A stretch of 64,000 bases of DNA from Cryoendolithus antarcticus (Eukaryota; Ascomycota; Dothideomycetes; Cladosporiales; Cladosporiaceae), in the NCBI GenBank assembly GCA_002077065.1, contig NAJO01000020.1, forward strand, positions 682,001 to 746,000, given 5' to 3'. The position numbers were made by a program, and so were the translations under genes. This document shows positions 42,770 to 52,184 of the stretch, piece by piece (the stretch's first letter is position 1; each line of letters opens with the position of its first letter). Below the pieces are notes generated by a model. It had not been told where the DNA came from and made no database searches. It was given only the letters and a program-made list of their open reading frames with translations.

Positions 42770-44830
42770 ATGCCGCCTTTTCTGGACCCCAGAATCAACG
42801 GGACCCTGGGCACCGCATACTTGACTCCAGTGGGCATTACCTCCGACAGACGCAAGCCCAATGAGGATGACAATGTCCCGCAAGGGATCAGACATGATTC
42901 CCCCATTGACCTGCGCGGTCCGATGTTGATACGATCCAGCAATGTCCAATATGATCCAGGCTCTACGCAGAATGGCAGCGCGCCAGGCGCCGTGAAATCG
43001 AATAGAGCGGAGTGCCACGTCAACGGATCCCAGACTGGTGCCGTCCGCCCAATGGCTATGCCCTCACGTCCTACACCAGCTCCTGCGACGAGCAGTGCTG
43101 GGTCCCATGTTTTCGTAATGGAGTCGAATCAGCCCAGAAACAAGGCTGAGATGCGCGCCATAAGACAAGCGGTGATGTATCACCACATCAAAAAAACCGC
43201 ACGCACTGTGGTCAAGCGTCGCAGAGTCGAAGGTGGCTCTACAAGCGCCGGGCAGGAGGTCTCGCCGAACCTCCTGCCCCCTACTCGCCTATTTGCAACA
43301 GCCACTGAGAGTATCACAGCGTCAAGCTCAGACCTCAGCGGAGCCAATTCGCACGACGAAGCCGAGAGCGAGGCACAGATGTTACCCAACCGCTCAACGG
43401 CGTTGGACCTGCCTCCCCAAGGCGGATCAGACTCATTGATTCTCTGGGATCCGTGCGAGCCACATACAACGTACTTAAGGACTCCGCTTCATGCCGTTCC
43501 GCTCCCTTTCGCGGATCTTGGAAGCAAAATCAACGCATTCGACTCGTGGCCAGCATTCTCAGATCCGCGTATCAACGTCAGGAAGCTGAAGTACGCTTGC
43601 ACCCAGCTTTTCGGAAGTCGCAGGCTCTCGAGCGGTTGGGTGCCAAAGCTGATGGAGACCCGGGTAAGTACAGCGTTGATCGATGCTCGTCTTTCGATAT
43701 AACGCTGATGTCGAACGTAGCACGCCTTCTTGAGTACCGTATGTCTGTCCGCAGCGTACACCGACATCATTCGAAGAGCCAGCACTCGAAGTGCGCCCAC
43801 CTTTGTAGAGAGCTACGAACGCCTGCGTGTGCGCGAGGAGATCATACAGATGGTCAACATTAGCCTCTCTGATCCGGAAAAAGGCATTAGCGACGGCACC
43901 ACGATTGCAGTACTCCACCTGCTGACGTCTGAGATGCTGACGAATGATCCGGCCGTCTTAGCTGTCCACAGTGAGGGCTTGACGCGCATCATGCAACTCC
44001 GCGGCGATCTGCTTCGAGAGACGACGTCGGGATTTCTTCCCGCTCTAGTCACCGTGACCATGTTCATGATCGCCATAATGCATGAGACTCCGACGCACGA
44101 GTTGTACATGTCGTTCGCAATGGCTCAAAAGACATTGCCGCCGGCTACCGGCAAGAGGTTCCCCGAGAACCCACTCTTTTCTTCTGTCGATGGGTATACC
44201 TGGCTCTGTAGGAGACTGAACCCAGATGGTCAGCTGTATCGACTACTTGATCAGATCCGTCAAATTAGCGCTGCTTTTCTCTCTAATTCAGAAGGTCCTT
44301 TGGAAGTGGTAAAGCTAATTCGCGTCCGCATCGAATCCATGGAGCCAGCGGGGGAAATCTATCACAGCTCAACAGAAGACAAGCAGTATGAAGTGATTCG
44401 ACGCACTGCTCGAGTGTACGCGCGCGCATTAGCCCATCGCATCCCTCTGTCAGTAGCAGCGGCTATACAGGAGGCCGACTTGGCTGGTATCCGGCACGCC
44501 CTCGGCCGCACGTGTCTGGACTCTTGCTGGAATCAACTTGCTGGCGTACTCTTCTGGGTTACGATGGTCGCGTCCGCAGCTAGTCATCAGTCCATTGGTG
44601 CCAAGAGCCATGATCCCACACCAGAGTTCGACCCAGCAGCAGAGGAGGCGCGGCGGTTCTTCGTTGCCATCATGGTCCGATGCTCTGTCATACTAGGCTT
44701 CGAGCATGGGAGCGCTGTACTCGGGACTTTAAAGAAGATGTTGAAGCTGCAGCAGCAGCTCGGTGGGCCAGGCTGTGCGCGCAATGAGTATCAGAGCCGT
44801 GTAGTGGAGGTCAAGCAAGACGTTCATTGA
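42770..44830 (+). CDS. Fungal-specific transcription-factor-domain protein lacking a zinc cluster
   Basis: Exons are 42770-43663 and 43721-44830 with a 57-base phase-0 intron (GTAAGT...ACGTAG); 667 residues. Near residue 110 there is HVFVMESNQPRNKAEMRAIRQAVMYHH, the lead motif of the DUF3468/tachykinin-like fungal family, followed by a basic patch (KTARTVVKRRRV). The C-terminal two thirds are helical and match the fungal-specific TF domain pattern (HAFLSTVCLSAAYTD, GTTIAVLHLLTSEML, EGLTRIMQLRGD). No Zn2Cys6 CxxC array is present, so direct DNA binding is doubtful. Converges with RIC1, with 113 bp between stops. Confidence 0.75.
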
Positions 44831-44943
44831 AGCAGCTGCGGACGTCCACGTCTGGTACAGACCAATGGCGTATGCTTCACTGATCGCTTACACGATCATG
44901 TACCGTTCCAGGACGATGCCGAAGTGCGTACAATTGGAAAAAC

Positions 44944-47900
44944 CTACGCCAGTCGCTGCGCCAACGAGAAATAGTCTGTCTGACCTACGCCATTGCTGCC
45001 GGTGTGATCACTACCTCTCGCAGGCGCAACTTGTCTCATCGAGCTGACTGATAGCGCCCCTCGCAAGTCTGCAGCAGCCAAGGCGTCTTTCAAGGTCTTG
45101 CCACTAGCATCTATGCCCACCAGGAACCTGGCCAACTCCTTGCACAAGTCCCAGTCCCGCGCTTGGCTCGCCAGAACGAACAGTCTTGCAAAGTCACGCA
45201 CTCCAAACGTCTCGGACTCGAAGGCGTGCATGACAAGGAGGTAGCCGGCAGCAGTCTTGAGCTTCCCTGCGGCAAGCGACTGCTCGAAGAGCGACTGTAC
45301 GGGCGGCAGATCCGCGAATAGTGTACGCCAGCTGCGGAGCTCAGTCTTGCGGGTGCAATTCACGATGATATCCAGATATGAGGGAAAGGAGAACAGGAAG
45401 GACACGACTGTGGGCAGCAATGCAGTCTCTGGGGGCTCTGGCGGCTGGTCGACTTCAGTGTCCAGCACGTCGTGGAGTAGGACCTCAAGTGCATGCGACA
45501 AATAAGGGAGCTCCTTGTACGAATTTGCTAGATGTAGTGCCTCTGGAGAATTGTACTCGCTGAGGTGATGACGGATAATATGAGGTATGAAGAGCTGAGT
45601 ACGAGGGGCGATGCGGAAGAAGGAGAAGTCGACATCTTTGCGCTGGACCAATTCAGCCTCGACTCCATGCGTGATGCCTTTGGAAACCAGTGCCGTAAGA
45701 GGGTAGAAGTCCACTGGTATGCGGACTGTGGGACATAGATCACGGCCGAGTTCCGCGGGAGCGCTTGCAAGGACGTCTTGTACATCGGGCCAGAGTTGAA
45801 GTGCGATACCATCAAAGTACCACAACGAATCTCGAAGACTATGGCCAAGATGTGGATCCAAATCGAGACCTACTGGAGTGCGCGAGCCGGAGTCACCGTG
45901 AGCAAGTGCGGCGGCCGTTGCTGGTTGGTCGCGCATAAGCATGAAATACTCTACGTTCTGTGCGATTACCCGCATATCATACTTGAGTTCGCCAAGCTCA
46001 TTCGTTGATGGCTGGAGTAAGACCAACTTGCCGTCCACGAGGAAAAGCACCGATGCCGTTGCGACATCCTGCGACGGATCGCCATGCTCAAGCTGCTCCT
46101 CCGGCAGCAGCCAGCTGATCGTCCGTACTCGAGGTGGAGCCCGGATCACTCCATGGAATCCGATCTGTCCAACCTGGATAAGCTTACACCCCAAACCCGC
46201 TGGTGTGATGATGTAGTGCAGCAGCTCGTTGTCATAGGTGTAGACGAGTAACGAGTCGGTGCCGGAGACGGTCATTGATATGACTGGGGCCGAGAGTTCC
46301 TCTGTGTGTAAGATATGTGACAGGTCCAGAGCCTTCTCTCGGGAATGTAGTCTGACTTGATACTTTCCGTTGCTCTCCACCGAGGCTGCAAGCATGTGTT
46401 GATACCAGCACATGCCGCCTCTAACTGTAAACTCGTTCTCGTGTGCTGGTTCATCGAACGTCCTCCAGCGTCCACTTGTCATGCTGTAGTGTGCCAAACC
46501 TCGACGTCCGGCGACTGCCACGTACCTACCATCTGCAGATATCACAGCACACTTGATCGGCCATTGCGCAGCAAGGTATCGGCTGGGTATCTGCACCGTC
46601 TGCCAAAGACTTGCTTGTGACGTTGATGCGGTTAAGTCGGTGACACCGTGACCGAGATACATCATGACGCTGTTACTCGAAACGAACATGCTACGGGCAA
46701 CGTTGGGAGGTGCGCAGCAGCCAACGACTGCACTTCGAGCCATATCCAGCATCCAGATGCAGTTGCCCAGATTGTCGAGGATAGCAAGCTCAGACCCTCC
46801 ACCGCACCAAAATGCATCCCGAACGCCCGTAAGCCACCGCTCACCGTTTGCGTCTGCGAAGCTGCGATCGCTACTGAATGAAGTACCACCTGGTTTGCCA
46901 TACACACTCCACATCGCCCAGCCATATTCGTAGCCCGCGAAGAGGCAATAGCCGTCCGGGCTATACAGTAGCGTCGTGATGCTGCCCGACTTCTCTGAGG
47001 ATGCGATTGGTGCGAGGCGATGCGAGATGGGCACGTTGCCGACATAGTCCTTTACCACATAGCAGACGATAGTACCATCACTACATCCGACAGCTATGAG
47101 GGAGAATCTTGCGTTGACGGCAACTTTGACAGCATGCTCAATGAACGACACTGGTTCGTGAAAGCAGAATCCTCGAAAGCTAGTTGGAGCTCCTGTGCTG
47201 TCATTGGGTGTGACGGCCATGCGTCTGACAGCATATGCTCGACCGTCACTAGTCGCCCAAGTTGAAAGGCTCATTGGACGGTCATGCACAAGGTCGACGA
47301 CCGGAGCCTGCTCAACAATCCAAGGCATTCGAGAAACGAGCTCGGTGCTGGTACTTGGACGATCACTTTGAGAGTTCCATTGTATAGACTGAATAGCGGC
47401 AGGCTGGGCGGTGGCAACCATTAGATCCTCGTCAAGTGCGAGTGCTGTGGTTATGCCAGCATCGATGCTGATGACCATGCGGAATCGCACATTGACTTCA
47501 ATTATGTCCTGACCCCCGCGACCTGGGGCCTCGAGTCCGGCCATGCCTGTTGGACGCACATTAAAGGCGTCGGCGCTGCCATTCCGGATAAATTGAGCGT
47601 TCGCGGACTGCGTGTGATATACTCTGGTGTTTGCATCATTCGAAAGCGAGTAGGTGATGAGATATCCCAGCTGCGTCTGCACAATAGCAATCAGGCCATC
47701 AGGCCGCAATGTCAAGCCGCAGCTAGAGCCATACGTCTTCAGTGAGTGCGGCGAGCGGACGATAGTAGCGAGTGCGACTGGTGGTCTCGTTTGCCAAGCG
47801 GTCAGGCTCGATGCTGTGATTGCGACGAAAAGACTACCTGATCGTGACGAGTTGACGGCGAGGATCTTGTCACCCCTTGCAGTATCATCGGCAGTCGAGT

Positions 47901-48105
47901 GGCCGTTAGTGAGAATGGGCCCATCGCCATTTAGTGCTGGGCCGTGGTCGCTGGGCCCCTTGGTGCTTTCGACTGACCACAAAGCAGGACTCCGCTGATC
48001 AGAAGCCTGCGTCGATGATCCACCGTCTTCAGAAGGAGTCACCGGGGCGTTACTAGCATCCTTAGTCAAGGAGTATGCTTTCGGCGAGCCGATCGGCCAG
48101 TACAT
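44944..48105 (-). CDS. RIC1: RIC1 homologue, Golgi Rab6/Ypt6 GEF subunit
   Basis: Single exon, 1053 residues. The start ATG at 48105 gives MYWPIGSPKAYSL, matching RIC1 N-termini; the frame is open slightly further upstream without an ATG. The N-terminal half is beta-propeller-like with repeats such as SRSGSLFVAITASSLTAW, SLIAVGCSDGTIVCY and TTLLYSPDGYCLFAGYEYGWAMW. The C-terminal RIC1 domain follows (FFRIAPRTQLFIPHIIRHHL, EYNSPEALHLANSYKELPY, YLDIIVNCTRKTELRSW, YLLVMHAFESETFGVRDFARL). With Rgp1, Ric1 activates Ypt6/Rab6 on the Golgi for endosome-to-Golgi retrograde transport. Its start is 374 bp from the TRAPPC11 start and divergent. Confidence 0.93.
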   Translation of the reverse strand: MYWPIGSPKAYSLTKDASNAPVTPSEDGGSSTQASDQRSPALWSVESTKGPSDHGPALNGDGPILTNGHSTADDTARGDKILAVNSSRSGSLFVAITASSLTAWQTRPPVALATIVRSPHSLKTYGSSCGLTLRPDGLIAIVQTQLGYLITYSLSNDANTRVYHTQSANAQFIRNGSADAFNVRPTGMAGLEAPGRGGQDIIEVNVRFRMVISIDAGITTALALDEDLMVATAQPAAIQSIQWNSQSDRPSTSTELVSRMPWIVEQAPVVDLVHDRPMSLSTWATSDGRAYAVRRMAVTPNDSTGAPTSFRGFCFHEPVSFIEHAVKVAVNARFSLIAVGCSDGTIVCYVVKDYVGNVPISHRLAPIASSEKSGSITTLLYSPDGYCLFAGYEYGWAMWSVYGKPGGTSFSSDRSFADANGERWLTGVRDAFWCGGGSELAILDNLGNCIWMLDMARSAVVGCCAPPNVARSMFVSSNSVMMYLGHGVTDLTASTSQASLWQTVQIPSRYLAAQWPIKCAVISADGRYVAVAGRRGLAHYSMTSGRWRTFDEPAHENEFTVRGGMCWYQHMLAASVESNGKYQVRLHSREKALDLSHILHTEELSAPVISMTVSGTDSLLVYTYDNELLHYIITPAGLGCKLIQVGQIGFHGVIRAPPRVRTISWLLPEEQLEHGDPSQDVATASVLFLVDGKLVLLQPSTNELGELKYDMRVIAQNVEYFMLMRDQPATAAALAHGDSGSRTPVGLDLDPHLGHSLRDSLWYFDGIALQLWPDVQDVLASAPAELGRDLCPTVRIPVDFYPLTALVSKGITHGVEAELVQRKDVDFSFFRIAPRTQLFIPHIIRHHLSEYNSPEALHLANSYKELPYLSHALEVLLHDVLDTEVDQPPEPPETALLPTVVSFLFSFPSYLDIIVNCTRKTELRSWRTLFADLPPVQSLFEQSLAAGKLKTAAGYLLVMHAFESETFGVRDFARLFVLASQARDWDLCKELARFLVGIDASGKTLKDALAAADLRGALSVSSMRQVAPARGSDHTGSNGVGQTDYFSLAQRLA

Positions 48106-48479
48106 CGCCAGCACTGGGGCGGGTCAAGCGCTCTTAGGGGTTCAGCGCCTGTCGTGCACTCCCGACTGCCGCGGACTCGAGCCATACATTACTGAACATG
48201 AAGCAGATCTAGTCGGCAGTCGCGATGATCGCCGACTCGGGTTATGACTGTCATGTTGATTGCAAGAAGAGAGTGTTTCGGAGTGCAGATGTGTGTGCCC
48301 CGTGCGTCGCCGGCGTTCGCTCACGACCCTTAAACTCGATTGAACAACACGATTCATTGTTGTGCCATGTACAACGTCCGCTGCTTATGTTTGAAAGACC
48401 ACGTGGCTGCAAATGGACGGTAGCTATGCTAAACTAAGTCATCGCAATGATACAGCCTCGATCCGGAGTTTGAAACGCG
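48106..48479. promoter_or_regulatory. Shared divergent upstream region, RIC1 / TRAPPC11
   Basis: 374 bp between divergent ATG codons of two Golgi trafficking genes. No specific motif is claimed. Confidence 0.45.
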
Positions 48480-51256
48480 ATGGAGGACTATCCTCCCTCC
48501 TACACGGAGCATAATCTGCCCCTGGTTCTACTGCTTGGCCTGTCGCCTGACAGTCTTGATGACGGCTCCTCCACCGCGCAGCGGCAGGAGAGTGGCACGA
48601 GGCTGCATATCCAGTCTCCCCAATGTGAAAGCGAGCGAGCGCACCATCTGGCGCAGCATTTTCTCGCTTTGGATGGCACACAGGCAGCATGGAACGCTAC
48701 TGCACTACCTGGTCCAGCGGCCACCATGAAGTATCGTATGCGATCAGTGGGGCGGGTAGGTAAGCATGCTGTATGCTAGCGACATGTAAGCCTGACTGAC
48801 AAGACCAGACATGGACTCTGGCCCCTCGCAAAGCGGCTCCTCCACCACAATCACCTAACGAGGGCAATCGACAAAGTAGTCCAAGCAAACACATGGAGCT
48901 ACACTCGACATTGTCACCGCTCTCGCCTGGATCACCGTTGTACCCAGATGGCATAATGACTCCGATGTGGCTCGCTAAACATCAAAATCGCGTGCCGTGT
49001 CTCGTCATTGCTTTCTTCGAGATGTCTATGAGCGGAGGATCGTCCGTCGACGATACGATCATCTCGGACATCAATACTGTACGGGCTGCGCTACTATGCT
49101 CCGGCTATAAAACGAAGTTCGCTGCAATCCTCCTAAGTGAGAAGAGCATAGTGCGTGCTCCAGAGCTCGAGGATCGTCTGACGAGTATTCGGCGGACGGC
49201 AAGCCTCGACTCAAAAGTCGGACTATTTTTCCAGCCACCGATGTCCTCGGCGGCTGAGGTGAGCACTTTTGTGCACGGAATCTTCAACACCTTGCAGCCA
49301 GTAAGCGAGCAGTACGCCGAGGTACTGGAAGTGTTGTCACCTCTCTACAACGAATCGTACTGGCGGCAAGATCATTGGCTGCTCTTCGGTGAAGTCATTC
49401 CTCTACTAAACCAGGCTGCGCAAGCGGTAGGAGACTCCGAGATTGTTCTTGCTACAACATGGGAATCATGAAGTGACCCGACAGGACTCGCGCCCGGATC
49501 CCAAGCGAAACTTACGCACTGCATTGATGAGGTCGGTGTGAGAGGAGGCATCACCGTGGCTGACTACAATGATCATCAACGCCACTGCCCCATCACGGCC
49601 TCTTTCGCATTCGCCGAAAGCGAGACCTTTGTAGGAGATTCAATGGGCTGTCAAGTCACGTTAAGTCTGCCTAGTAGTGCGCGAGCAGCAACGGTGACAC
49701 TGTCAAATATCTCACTTAGGATCGGCTCTTACAGGCCAATCGATCTTGTGCACACAGTAGACGACGCTGCATCTGGTATCACAGCCATAAACCTGCACGA
49801 AAGGGATGGAAATCTGCTAGGCCATTGCAACTTGGAACTCCGACCGGGTCAAGCATCTACGATGAACCTTACCTTAGTATTCCGAGAAGCGCGAGAGTAC
49901 CGATTGAAGGAGATCGCACTGTCTGTCAAAACTGATCGATTCCAACTGAAGCACACGCTGAACAATATTGAGCATCTGCAAACGAAGGATTGGCTACACG
50001 ATGATGAAGGTAACGGAATTAGACGGGGTCTTCATCACCATGAAACGACAGCCGTCACTGTGCTGCCGAAGCCTCCCAAGCTTCGCATAGCGGTTGTCGA
50101 TCTGCGCAGCCAATATTATGTGGGCGAACGTTGCACGCTTACAATCAGGGTGACGAACGATGAGGCCGAGTCAGTGACCGGATCAATTCGGCAAATTCAC
50201 GACGAATCTGGTGACACTGCACTTTCGATTCGGTGGGAGGCAGAAGATCGAGAGTGCACCGGAGCTGATTTGTATCCCTTGCAAGAGCTTCATCCCGATG
50301 ACAGTGCGCTGCTCACGCTTAGCATTCAGGCACCCCTCGATGCTGGCACACATGCGATTGCCCTCGATGCGGACTATACCTTGGCTGGTGTGCCTTTTAC
50401 GGCCTTGAAAAGGACACTCACACTAGAGATTGTGTTCGCAACGCTGTTTGAGGCCAAGTTCACGTTGAGCCCAGCTTTGCACGAAGATCCCTGGCCAAGC
50501 TACTTCACCTCTTCCTCAGCGTCAGAGTCGCCTGAGGGCGTGCCGCATCTATGGCGAGTGGGTAGCAAATTACGCTCGTTGGCAGACTGCTCGATCTTAT
50601 TTGAGTCTGTCAAAGCGATCGTTGACCATGTTGGAGAAGATGCTTCGTGCCAAATCATGGACTTGGATAGACTGGATCAAGTCACGCTTATTCCTCAGGG
50701 CGTGTTCGAGCGGGCCTTCCAGCTTCTGACACGGAAAGGTTCTCTCGACAATCGCAGCCTGACAGCTGTCGAGTTGTCCCTCGAGCTGACATGGCGACGT
50801 CAGGACAATGTTAAAGTTTCAACAGCGCTCGTTCCGATCCCGCGAATGACATTACCGACGTCCGAGCCTCGAGTCCTGTGCGTACATGCAGAGAGCCGTG
50901 ATACCGGTGCCGATGTCGTGCTGCAGTATCATCTTGAGAACCCCTCAAGCCACTTCCTCACATTTGCGATCACCTTCGAGGCGAACGATGACTTTGCATT
51001 CTCAGGACCCAAGCATCGAGCCCTGAGCCTGGCTCCGCTCAGCAGACACCGAATTGATTATCATCTGCTCGTACATGGCGCACTTGATGCGGTGAAGGGG
51101 CCCGGTGGGCCAGGTCGTTGGATCTACCCAGGTCTGCGAGTGGTGGACTCGTACTATCAGAAGACCTTGCAAGTACAGGCAGCTGGCAATGGGGTGAAGC
51201 TCGATGCACAGAAAGGCCTGGCTGTATGGGTGCCTGCTAGCACTGAAAAGCGGTAG
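48480..51256 (+). pseudogene. TRAPPC11: TRAPPC11 homologue, probably disrupted (internal stop, missing central region)
   Basis: Exon 1 is 48480-48755 (MEDYPPSYTEHNLPLVLLLG) and exon 2 is 48809-51256, with a 53-base phase-0 intron. The first part matches TRAPPC11 (HSTLSPLSPGSPLYPDGI, YKTKFAAILLSEKSIVRAPE, STFVHGIFNTLQPVSEQY). It then jumps at about 49318 to what resembles the end of the foie-gras region (LSPLYNESYWRQDHWLLF, AAQAVGDSEIVLATTWES). A TGA at 49469-49471 follows, and the same frame continues without a shift into the gryzun-type C-terminus (ITASFAFAESETFVGD to TEKR, stop 51256). About 300 residues appear to be missing and one stop lies in conserved sequence. TRAPPC11 is a TRAPP subunit acting on Rab1/Ypt1 at the Golgi and in autophagy. 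A 105-base intron (49427-49531) could remove the stop but uses a weak GAG acceptor. Confidence 0.7.
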
Positions 51257-51417
51257 CGGACAAGGAAAATACAGCTTATGCCTGGCACACATCTGCATAT
51301 ACCAATTGGATGTCTAGACAGGAAGGTCAGCCGAGAAAACGCGAGGAAAGTGGAAGCCTGTTACGTCATGCATGTCTACAAATCGCGTTGGACCAAAACC
51401 AAACACCACACATCATC

Positions 51418-52184
51418 ATGACCTCTGATGACCAGCAATCGAAGTACGCAATTCATGCTGCTTGTCGGGAAGGGCAGAGTTGGTCACCTGTATCCTGCAT
51501 ACTGGCACACTGCTGACGGAATTAGCCAACGTTGTCGAGTCACTTCTGAACGCCGATCCTAAGCTCATCTCCCTTCGCGACGATGACGATCGTCTTCCAC
51601 TGCACTGGGCGACAAGCTACAGTCGCCTCGACATAGCACAACTCCTCTGCGAACGCAAGGGCGTGGATATAGATGCCCAAGATGGCGCCGGATGGACAGC
51701 CTTGATGATGGCGGCAAGCATCAAGCACGGCGACACAATCGTGGACTTCCTTTTATCGAAAGGGGCGGACGTGGATATCAAGACCAACAACGGACAGACC
51801 GCCTTGCACTTCACGGCCTCCAAGGAGAATCTCGACACAGCTAGGAAGTTGATTGCACACAAGGCAAGCGCAAGAGTGAAGGACAAGCGTGGACAACTGC
51901 CTTTGCATAGGGCGGCAGCAGTAGGCAATGTGCCCATCATCAAGCTGTTACTCGGCCAGAGGAGTCCAGTCGATGCGACGGATATTGACGGATCCACAGC
52001 GCTTCATCACAGTATTGCAGAAGGCAATGGTGCGGCAGCGTTAGCTCTCTTGCAGGCTGGTGCTGTGACGGACAGGAGAGATGCATCCGGGAAGCTGGCA
52101 ATCGATCTCGCGCCAGATGCAAAGGTGAGAGCGTATGTTCTCCGAGCGGCAGAGGAGGAAGGACTCGAGGTTGTTGTGAGCTGA
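51418..52184 (+). CDS. NAS6: Ankyrin-repeat proteasome assembly chaperone (NAS6/gankyrin, PSMD10)
   Basis: Exons are 51418-51478 and 51526-52184; the 47-base intron (GTTGGT...ATTAG) is phase 1. 239 residues, close to gankyrin's usual length. The N-terminus YAIHAACREGQTNVVESLL opens six to seven ankyrin repeats: DRLPLHWATSYSRLDIAQLL, GWTALMMAASIKHGDTIVDFL, GQTALHFTASKENLDTARKL, GQLPLHRAAAVGNVPIIKLL and GSTALHHSIAEGNGAAALALL. The continuous repeats with no other domain fit Nas6, which binds Rpt3 during 26S proteasome base assembly. It follows the TRAPPC11 gene on the same strand by 161 bp. Confidence 0.88.

Noticed and set aside
49463..49474. Selenocysteine reading of the TGA in TRAPPC11
   Set aside because: Ascomycete fungi are not known to use selenocysteine, and no SECIS-like element was sought or seen.
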